From: Halomonas sp.
GTDB taxonomy: Bacteria > Pseudomonadota > Gammaproteobacteria > Pseudomonadales > Halomonadaceae
Direction of reading: 5' to 3'
DNA: 42,088 nt
Assembly (NCBI RefSeq): GCF_030457605.1
Contig: NZ_JAKDUR010000017.1
Span: 1-42,088 of the forward strand
Program-made: the position numbers and the translations under genes
Shown: piece by piece, positions 35,401 through 42,088 of the stretch
Numbering within the stretch: position 1 is the stretch's first letter
How the letters are laid out: every line of letters starts with the position of its first letter
Notes under the pieces: model-generated
What the model was told of the DNA's origin: nothing
Database searches by the model: none
Seen by the model: the letters and a program-made list of their open reading frames with translations, nothing else

Positions 35401-36607
35401 CGTCGCCGGGCCGGATATTCCCGTCACCGTGCCCGATGGCGAGGTCAAGGTGGCATTCAACGGAGAACGTGGCAGTATCGATGGTTTTCTGGCCGCCGAA
35501 CGCGGCCGGCTGGATATCGATGGTGATGCCGTCTGGCCCGGCGGTGATGCGTGGCGTGTGAACGTGGATCTCAACGCCGCTTCGCCGCTGCTGGTGACGC
35601 TGCCGCAGTTTGGCCGTCTGGAAGCGTCGCCGGATATTCAGATTCGCGTCACGCCCGAGCGGCTACGGGTGCGAGGCAACGTTAACGTCCCCTGGGCGCG
35701 TCTGGAAGTGGGTGAAATCCCCAGCTCGGCCACCACGCCAAGCGCGGATGAGGTCATCATCACCGAGCGCGAGGATAAAGAGGCGGAGCGCCTGGCCGAA
35801 AAGCGCCGCGCGGCTCATCCCAACACGCCCAGTGCCGCCGACGAGCTGGCAAGTGCAGGCATGGCCATGGACGTGCGTATCACTATCACGCTGGGCGGCG
35901 ATATGCAGTTGTCGGCCTATGGACTGGAGTCAGGGCTTGGGGGCTCGCTTGAGGTGCGCCAGAACAGCGGTGGTTTGCAGCTGTTTGGCGATGTAAACCT
36001 GGTCGACGGGCGCTTCCAGGCATTTGGTCAGGATTTGTTGATTCGTCGCGGCAAGATCTACTTCAGCGGCCCGCCGGGCCTGCCGTCGCTGGATTTTGAG
36101 GCGATCCGCAATCCCGACATTACCGAAGATGACGTGATTGCCGGTGTACGTGTGACCGGCATTGCCGCCGAACCCAATATTTCGATTTTCTCGGAACCGG
36201 CCATGGATGAAACCCGGGCGCTGTCCTACCTGCTGCGCGGTCGCGCACCGGATGCCTCCGGCGGCGGCGTCGATAGCGCCCTGACCACCGCGCTGATCGG
36301 CATGTCGCTGGGACGCGCCGGCGGTGCGGTAGGCTCGGTGGGTGAGGCTTTCGGTATCGATGATTTGACTCTGGATACTACCGGGGCCGGCGACGACAGC
36401 CAGGTGGCCCTAAGCGGCCAGCTAAGCGATAAGCTGCGGATCAGCTATGGGGTGGGCATTTTTTCCCCCATTGCCGAGCTAACGCTGCGCTATACCTTGT
36501 GGCGCAATCTGTATCTGCAGGCAGTGTCCGGCGCCAATCAGGCGGTGGATCTGATTTACCAGTTCAGCCGCGAGGGCGACCCGCAGGTGATGAAATCCGG
36601 CAACTAG
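32435..36607 (+). CDS. tamB: Translocation and assembly module TamB (AsmA-like)
   Basis: TamB is a long beta-taco protein anchored in the inner membrane and reaching TamA; it is thought to move phospholipids to the outer membrane. The 1390 residues have a strong N-terminal membrane helix (about 33-62, rich in Leu and Trp), a long repetitive beta-strand region with alternating polar and hydrophobic residues, a Pro/Glu/Ala-rich stretch near 420-450, a charged helical insert (about 1110-1145), and the C-terminal DUF490 block (VDGRFQAFGQDLLIRRG, IYFSGPPGLPS, LSYLLRGRAP). The start is GTG 32435 behind AGGAG overlapping the tamA stop. Length is in the usual range. Confidence 0.94.
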   Translation: MSDVQTTPDKRSRKPARKRVQLLSTRQRLWLFGWSLFRLLIWLPLWLLALLMLVLGLVLAPWGTGFLLSQAEKHDVISVEYHEGGLLDDFRLQGFAMDAFGVNARIGEFELVWADDCLLSGKLCLDTLRVVDADIRLSPSGEAEAPPPEPEEQAPAGEISLPFPIELRKLALDNISVQLGNGTRLGWSHFESALSASGGEINIAPTKLVKPRLYLPPSPGVRLTQNVDTPLFAEGIDAAIALQMPVDTEAAPETEALPPDEAIAARKPIELPTITLPVNVNLEQLEVDDFVVSGAAEYTVNELRLGLEGDGEQITLTQFNLVTPDASARLDANTTLSNAYPLSAKLHVVLFLPELMPELSGEELTLELSGALDDLQAELNASGTVNARFTASANLLAPSVPFELRLQSDSLQWPLPFRDAAALAESTAVNAGAAIQATPVPAPEPLPDKGAEETPATADIDPYHLRSLDLSARGSLEAYSARLSFQAEGPGVPQTDVSLSGSGDITHFAWEPLTVDTGDGSLISQGRVEWLAPFNVNATLALDDFDPNQFVDALEGRLSGNAELSVRQLDDQWAIAIPSLDIGGKLQGYPLTLEAALEANSNLNLDIRRLNFAQGNNRLTASGKVSEESITLDADINLRELDSISSELGGTLTGDITARGSFAAPEIVANLEGNTLRFAQNTLQRMRLKAEVRGIDDPTLDVGLELAGVDAGGQALDSATLDLDGKLSQHRLTLEAQGGTDNDMLNRAQLALDGGLNQAQSHYQATLSPLEVGSSAGDIRLESPLDISYRLDRGELQLTPFCLRREQGGVVCSTKPLTASAEQGSAALALREVPMEAAEPFLPEGWQLSGDTTADLAASWSAGGARWQADGDLASELSITALNDYGQPVELPRINLDAQLKATPSEAGADVTLSLANAGDATLNVAVDDPLGAGTMDGGLAINAIELAPYRPLVVGMTEFAGTLDGNVNITGTTQKPDLQGALELTGINVAGPDIPVTVPDGEVKVAFNGERGSIDGFLAAERGRLDIDGDAVWPGGDAWRVNVDLNAASPLLVTLPQFGRLEASPDIQIRVTPERLRVRGNVNVPWARLEVGEIPSSATTPSADEVIITEREDKEAERLAEKRRAAHPNTPSAADELASAGMAMDVRITITLGGDMQLSAYGLESGLGGSLEVRQNSGGLQLFGDVNLVDGRFQAFGQDLLIRRGKIYFSGPPGLPSLDFEAIRNPDITEDDVIAGVRVTGIAAEPNISIFSEPAMDETRALSYLLRGRAPDASGGGVDSALTTALIGMSLGRAGGAVGSVGEAFGIDDLTLDTTGAGDDSQVALSGQLSDKLRISYGVGIFSPIAELTLRYTLWRNLYLQAVSGANQAVDLIYQFSREGDPQVMKSGN

Positions 36608-36680
36608 GCGAAACCGTCGCCGAAGGTGGCGGTCAAAGAACCGGCGATAGCCACATGAATCATCTATAGAGGACAGCGTT

Positions 36681-37292
36681 ATGACACTATTTGCAGGCGC
36701 GCTTTCCGGCCGCGATACGCCTATTACTACCAGCGAGACACATGCCGTCAGTGGTGCATCGTTGCATCCGCCGTTTGCGGCGGAGCATGAGGTAATCGTA
36801 CTGGGGATGGGGTGCTTCTGGGGAGTCGAGCGACTTTTCTGGCAGCTGCCCGGCGTTATTGTTACCGCCGCAGGTTATGCCGGTGGCCGGACGCCCAACC
36901 CTACCTACAAGGAAACCTGCACCGGCCGTACCGGGCACGCCGAAGTGGTACAGGTGGTATATGACCCTGCGGTGATCGGTGTGGATACCCTGCTGAAGAC
37001 GTTCTGGGAGAACCACGACCCGACCCAGGGCAACCGCCAGGGTAACGATATCGGCCCACAATACCGTTCGGTCATCCTGACCACCACGGATGCCCAGCAG
37101 GCAGCGGCCGAGCAGAGTGTGACGGCCTTTCAGCAATCATTGAACCAGGCCGGGCGTGGCGATATCACCACCGAAATCAAACCGCTTGAACGTTTTTATT
37201 ACGCCGAGGGTTACCACCAGCAATATCTGGCAAAAAACCCGCAGGGCTACTGCGGGTTGAAAGGCACCGGCGTCAGCTGCCCGGCGGGATAA
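36681..37292 (+). CDS. msrA: Peptide-methionine (S)-S-oxide reductase
   Basis: Repairs oxidised methionine (the S-sulfoxide form) in proteins. The 203-residue enzyme has the catalytic motif GMGCFWGVE with C45, followed by [13 protein letters not shown] and HAEVV, and resolving cysteines near the C-terminus (C191 in KNPQGYCGL and C200). The extra N-terminal 35 residues before [10 protein letters not shown] resemble the E. coli type. GAGGA lies upstream of ATG 36681. It converges with the carbonic anhydrase gene (18 bases between stops); the terminator of that gene lies inside the msrA frame. Confidence 0.95.
   Translation: MTLFAGALSGRDTPITTSETHAVSGASLHPPFAAEHEVIVLGMGCFWGVERLFWQLPGVIVTAAGYAGGRTPNPTYKETCTGRTGHAEVVQVVYDPAVIGVDTLLKTFWENHDPTQGNRQGNDIGPQYRSVILTTTDAQQAAAEQSVTAFQQSLNQAGRGDITTEIKPLERFYYAEGYHQQYLAKNPQGYCGLKGTGVSCPAG
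37232..37258 (-). terminator. Minus-strand terminator of the carbonic anhydrase gene, inside msrA
   Basis: Read on the minus strand, a perfect 9-base-pair stem (AACCCGCAG with CTGCGGGTT) with a TAGCC loop runs into a run of Ts (37237-37232). It lies 53 bases past the stop of the carbonic anhydrase gene and overlaps the msrA codons for KNPQGYCGL. Confidence 0.8.
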
Positions 37293-37310
37293 CAACATGG
37301 CGGCGTGGTG

Positions 37311-37958
37311 TTAGTCGCTGGGTGTCAGACGGTCAATGCGGTATAGGGTTTCTACCTGGTCCAACCCGGTGACCGTGCAGTTGAGGTTTTTGACCAGGCC
37401 GTCGCTGAGCCCGTAAACCCAGCCGTGAACGGCGACGTGTTCGCCACGCTGCCAGGCACGCTGAAGGATCTTGGTACGACACAGGCTGTTGACCTGCGCC
37501 TTGACGTTAAGCTCGCACATGCGGTCCACCTGCTCGGGGATCGGCAGATGATCAAGGGAGTCGCGGTGGCGGTTATACAGCTCGCGAACCGAGTGCAGCC
37601 AGTAGTCCACCATCCCGCACTCGCCGCCTTCAATGGCCGCCTTGATCCCGCCGCAACCATAGTGCCCCACGATCAGAATATGCTTGACCTTGAGTACGTC
37701 CACGGCGTATTGCACCACGGAAAGGGCGTTCATGTCGGTGTGGTTGAGCAGGTTGGCCACATTGCGGTGAACAAACACCTCGCCAGGCGGCAGGGCGATG
37801 ATCTGGTTGGCCGGCACGCGGCTGTCCGAGCAGCCGATCCACATGTAATCAGGATTTTGCTGCCGCGACAGGCGGGCAAAGTAGTCCGGGTCGTCTTGGC
37901 AGATTTGTTCGGCCCATTCGCGGTTATTGTCCAGGAGGTGGTTCAGCGAGTCTGACAT
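37311..37958 (-). CDS. can: Beta-class carbonic anhydrase
   Basis: Interconverts carbon dioxide and bicarbonate, keeping bicarbonate available for carboxylases. The 215-residue zinc enzyme has its ligands in order: C43 and D45-R47 in [13 protein letters not shown]99 and C102 in [12 protein letters not shown]. These match the E. coli Can type and its usual length. It is convergent with msrA and divergent from gor across 183 bases. GAGAAAG precedes ATG 37958 on the minus strand. Its transcript appears to end at the terminator within msrA. Confidence 0.95.
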   Translation of the reverse strand: MSDSLNHLLDNNREWAEQICQDDPDYFARLSRQQNPDYMWIGCSDSRVPANQIIALPPGEVFVHRNVANLLNHTDMNALSVVQYAVDVLKVKHILIVGHYGCGGIKAAIEGGECGMVDYWLHSVRELYNRHRDSLDHLPIPEQVDRMCELNVKAQVNSLCRTKILQRAWQRGEHVAVHGWVYGLSDGLVKNLNCTVTGLDQVETLYRIDRLTPSD

Positions 37959-38141
37959 TGGCTTTCTCTGGCAATGGCTTTAGTGAAAAGAGTCTGCATG
38001 ACAATGATACGCGCAAGATCACGCAGCAGGGTCATAAGTTAACAGGATAAAATGGTAACAGGGGCAACCAGTGACGGCGCCGGCCGACGCTGCTAGCGTG
38101 ACAGGCGGAGTGCCGCCGACACAATCACACAGGAGCATATA

Positions 38142-39524
38142 ATGGCAGACGCAGCATCCTATGAGTATGACCTTTTTGTTATCGGCGCCGGTTCCGGCGG
38201 AGTGCGAGCAGCACGCATGGCGGCTGCCGAAGGCGTGCGCGTGGGCATTGCCGAAGATCGATACCTGGGTGGCACCTGCGTCAACGTGGGGTGCGTACCG
38301 AAAAAACTCTACTCCTATGCGGCGCATTTTCACGACAGCTTTGACGATGCGGCGGGATTTGGCTGGGAGCTTGAAGCGCCGGCCACGTTTAACTGGATGA
38401 CGCTCCGGGAAAACAAGAAAGGGGAAATCAAGCGTCTCAACGGTATCTACCAGCGCCTGCTGGAAGGTGCAGAGGTAACGCTGTTCAATGCTCGCGCTAC
38501 GGTAATGGATAAGCATACCGTCATGCTGCGCAGTGATCAGGGCGAACAGCGCATCAGTGCAGCCAGAATACTGGTAGCCACCGGCGGCTGGCCGTGGGTG
38601 CCGGACTTTCCCGGCTGTGAATACGCCATTGATTCCAATCAGGTGTTTGACCTGGAAACATTCCCCGAGCGCTTTCTGGTGCTCGGCGGTGGCTATATTG
38701 CCGTAGAGTTTGCCAGCATTTTCAACGGGCTGGGAAGCGACACCCACCTGATATACCGGCAGGATCTGTTCTTGCGTGGCTTTGATCATGAAGTGCGCGA
38801 ATTTACCCGGGATGAAATGGCACGGAAAGGCGTTAACCTGCATTTCAATGCCAATATCGTTCAGATCGAAAAGGGCGATAACGGCTACCGCGTTACGCTG
38901 ACCGACGGCGAAGAGTTGGAAGTGGATGCCGTGCTGGCAGCAACCGGCCGACATGCCAATATTGACGGACTCGGGTTGGATACGCTGGGTATCAAGCCTG
39001 ACGAGTATGGCAAAATCCCGATCAATGAGCGCTTTGAAACTCACGTGCCGTCAGTACTTGCGCTGGGGGATGTCATTCACGGGCCAGAGTTGACGCCGGT
39101 TGCGCTGGCGGAAGCCATGCAGCTGGTGGATACTCATTTCAGGCAACAGTCCCCGCCGCCGCTGGATTACGATACGATTCCTACCGCCGTATTCTGTCAT
39201 CCCAATATTTCGACTGTGGGGCTGACGGAAGAGGCAGCACGAGAGCGCAACGGTGCTGTCCGTGTATATCGCACCGATTTTCGTGCCATGCAGCATACGC
39301 TCTCCGGCAGCCAGGAGCGTACGCTGATGAAGCTGGTGGTGGATGATGAAACCGATGTGGTGCTCGGCGCGCACATGGTTGGAGAAAATGCCGGGGAGTT
39401 GATTCAGGGCATCGCTATTGCCGTTCGTGCGGGGCTCAAAAAAGCCGACTTTGATCGCACCATCGGGATACACCCAACCGGTGCGGAAGAGTTTGTCACT
39501 CTGCGCACGCTAAGCCGGCGCTGA
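38142..39524 (+). CDS. gor: Glutathione-disulfide reductase
   Basis: Keeps glutathione reduced using NADPH, part of the oxidative stress defence. The 460-residue flavoprotein has the FAD site GAGSGG (15-20), redox-active C46 and C51 in GGTCVNVGCVPKKL, the NADPH site GGGYIAVEFASI with two following arginines (IYRQDLFLRG) that favour NADPH, and the C-terminal catalytic H444-E449 in HPTGAEEF. AGGAG lies seven bases before ATG 38142. The next feature downstream is the ectoine promoter region; no GC-rich terminator is evident between them. It looks like a normal, active enzyme. Confidence 0.95.
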   Translation: MADAASYEYDLFVIGAGSGGVRAARMAAAEGVRVGIAEDRYLGGTCVNVGCVPKKLYSYAAHFHDSFDDAAGFGWELEAPATFNWMTLRENKKGEIKRLNGIYQRLLEGAEVTLFNARATVMDKHTVMLRSDQGEQRISAARILVATGGWPWVPDFPGCEYAIDSNQVFDLETFPERFLVLGGGYIAVEFASIFNGLGSDTHLIYRQDLFLRGFDHEVREFTRDEMARKGVNLHFNANIVQIEKGDNGYRVTLTDGEELEVDAVLAATGRHANIDGLGLDTLGIKPDEYGKIPINERFETHVPSVLALGDVIHGPELTPVALAEAMQLVDTHFRQQSPPPLDYDTIPTAVFCHPNISTVGLTEEAARERNGAVRVYRTDFRAMQHTLSGSQERTLMKLVVDDETDVVLGAHMVGENAGELIQGIAIAVRAGLKKADFDRTIGIHPTGAEEFVTLRTLSRR

Positions 39525-39548
39525 TAACCGGGAACATCACGTCTTCTA

Positions 39549-39567
39549 CTATAATTTATAATTATAG
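39549..39567. promoter_or_regulatory. Perfect AT-rich palindrome with CTATAAT -10 before ectA
   Basis: CTATAATT (39549-39556), TAT and AATTATAG (39560-39567) form a perfect 8-base inverted repeat. Its left arm holds a consensus -10 TATAAT (39550-39555) with a C at -13, a feature of sigma-38 promoters; no good -35 is present. It may be the osmotically induced promoter and a binding site at once. Confidence 0.5.
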
Positions 39568-39594
39568 AAAGAAGGCTGGTGAATAATAGGTTTT

Positions 39595-39623
39595 TTGAAT
39601 TCAGCTCGGGCTGCTGTTATCAT
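39595..39623 (+). promoter_or_regulatory. Candidate sigma-70 promoter of ectABC
   Basis: TTGAAT (39595-39600), a 17-base spacer and TATCAT (39618-39623) make a plausible sigma-70 promoter about 32 bases before ectA. Halomonas elongata ectA is reported to have a vegetative and a sigma-38 promoter, and this is the likely vegetative one. Confidence 0.55.
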
Positions 39624-39654
39624 CAGTTCAACATCGCAACAGCGAAGCACGCCA

Positions 39655-41603
<1,949 letters not shown>

Positions 41604-41616
41604 CATCAGCGCTTTC

Positions 41617-41632
41617 CGGCAAGTAATATGCC
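41617..41632 (+). promoter_or_regulatory. Candidate sigma-54 promoter before ectC
   Basis: CGGCAAGTAATATGCC contains GG (41618-41619), exactly ten bases, then GC (41630-41631), the fixed -24/-12 spacing of sigma-54 promoters, with further matches to GGCA and TGC. H. elongata ectC is reported to have such a promoter. A start near 41643 would give a short leader before ectC. Confidence 0.5.
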
Positions 41633-41661
41633 GATGTAGTTAGCCAGTTAATAAAAGCCAG

Positions 41662-41679
41662 CGGCCCGTTAGCGGGCCG
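41662..41679 (+). other. Strong hairpin between ectB and ectC
   Basis: CGGCCCG (41662-41668), TTAG loop, CGGGCCG (41673-41679) form a perfect 7-base-pair GC stem 20 bases before the ectC start. It is followed by TATTTCTCC, a poor U tract. It may be a weak terminator, a processing site or a stabiliser of the ectC message. Confidence 0.65.
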
Positions 41680-41699
41680 TATTTCTCCAGGAGCTTGTC

Positions 41700-42088
41700 A
41701 TGATCGTTCGCAACCTTGAAGAAGCACGCAAAACCGACCGCAAAGTGACCGCAGAAAACGGCAATTGGGACAGCACACGCCTGTCGCTGGCCGACGATGG
41801 CGGTAACTGCTCATTCCATATCACGCGGATTTTTGAGGGCACCGAAACCCATATCCATTACAAGAACCACTTTGAAGCCGTCTACTGCATCGAAGGTGAA
41901 GGCGAAGTGGAAACGCTGGCTGACGGCAAAGTCTGGCCGATCAAGCCGGGCGATATTTATATCCTGGATCAACACGACGACCATCTGCTGCGTGCTTCCA
42001 AGACCATGCACCTGGCCTGCGTATTCACGCCGGGGCTTACCGGCAATGAAGTGCACCGTGAAGACGGCTCTTACGCGCCTGCCGGCGA
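41700..42088 (+). CDS. ectC: L-ectoine synthase, truncated by window end
   Basis: Closes the ring of N-acetyl-diaminobutyrate to form ectoine, the main compatible solute in halophiles. Only the first 129 codons are in the window; no stop is reached, but H. elongata EctC is of about this length, so little is missing. The cupin features are present: [20 protein letters not shown] (about 49-68), [17 protein letters not shown] (about 79-95) and [18 protein letters not shown] lies before ATG 41700. A candidate sigma-54 promoter and a GC hairpin lie between ectB and this gene. Confidence 0.95.
   Translation, partial: MIVRNLEEARKTDRKVTAENGNWDSTRLSLADDGGNCSFHITRIFEGTETHIHYKNHFEAVYCIEGEGEVETLADGKVWPIKPGDIYILDQHDDHLLRASKTMHLACVFTPGLTGNEVHREDGSYAPAG

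Noticed and set aside
38087..38117. Two small hairpins (ACGCT/AGCGT and GGCGG/CCGCC) in the can-gor spacer
   Set aside because: Stems of five base pairs are expected by chance in GC-rich DNA, and they match no known riboswitch or operator.
38019..39044. 341-codon minus-strand frame opposite gor
   Set aside because: Gor is complete with all catalytic residues on the plus strand; the antisense frame shows no motif.
39549..39567. Palindrome before ectA as an intrinsic terminator of gor
   Set aside because: The stem is purely AT and no T tract follows it on the plus strand, so termination is unlikely.

Overview
The window is a GC-rich stretch of ordinary chromosomal DNA from a halophilic gammaproteobacterium, most likely Halomonas or a close relative in the Halomonadaceae. 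The best evidence is the ectoine operon at the right end: its EctA, EctB and EctC closely resemble the Halomonas elongata proteins in length and motifs. Acidic, low-complexity periplasmic linkers and the gene neighbourhoods shared with Pseudomonas (yciK-mupP-ubiG, ruvCAB-ybgC-tol-pal) agree with this. Coding density is very high, no gap between genes exceeds about 235 bases, and I see no rRNA, tRNA, insertion sequence, prophage or CRISPR array.

Layout. 1-4 kb: prfC (release factor 3), a TatD-family hydrolase, a small four-helix membrane protein, and ygfZ on the minus strand. 4-7.2 kb: a 65-residue HMA-fold-like protein, then uvrB and nei (DNA repair, 3 bases apart). 7.4-14.7 kb: class I fumarase with its own promoter and terminator, cardiolipin synthase, a HypT-like LysR regulator, a convergent NMN adenylyltransferase/Nudix protein, a YihY membrane protein, and a convergent 2-hydroxyacid dehydrogenase. 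14.8-17 kb: an FmdB-type zinc ribbon protein and aspS, closed by a strong terminator. 17-25.2 kb: ruvC, then ruvA-ruvB-ybgC behind a possible LexA-controlled promoter, and the complete Tol-Pal set tolQ-tolR-tolA-tolB-pal-cpoB. 25.2-27.4 kb: yciK facing a minus-strand ubiG-mupP pair. 27.5-36.6 kb: a compact plus-strand set of galU, a degenerate UDP-glucose dehydrogenase homologue, a coiled-coil membrane protein, tamA and tamB. 36.7-39.5 kb: msrA, a minus-strand beta-carbonic anhydrase and glutathione reductase. 39.5-42.1 kb: ectA, ectB and the start of ectC, cut by the window end.

How the genes work together. Three themes dominate: DNA repair and recombination (uvrB, nei, ruvCAB), building and holding together the outer membrane (Tol-Pal, TamA/TamB, GalU, cardiolipin synthase, MupP), and stress adaptation (ectoine synthesis, glutathione reductase, MsrA, HypT-like regulator).

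I did not find a clearly new biological system. The observations most worth a second look are the UDP-glucose dehydrogenase homologue that has lost its catalytic cysteine and NAD-binding glycine motif yet sits inside the galU-tamAB gene set; a terminator for the carbonic anhydrase gene written inside the msrA reading frame; and the promoter layout of the ectoine operon, including a perfect AT-rich palindrome and a sigma-54-like site before ectC.
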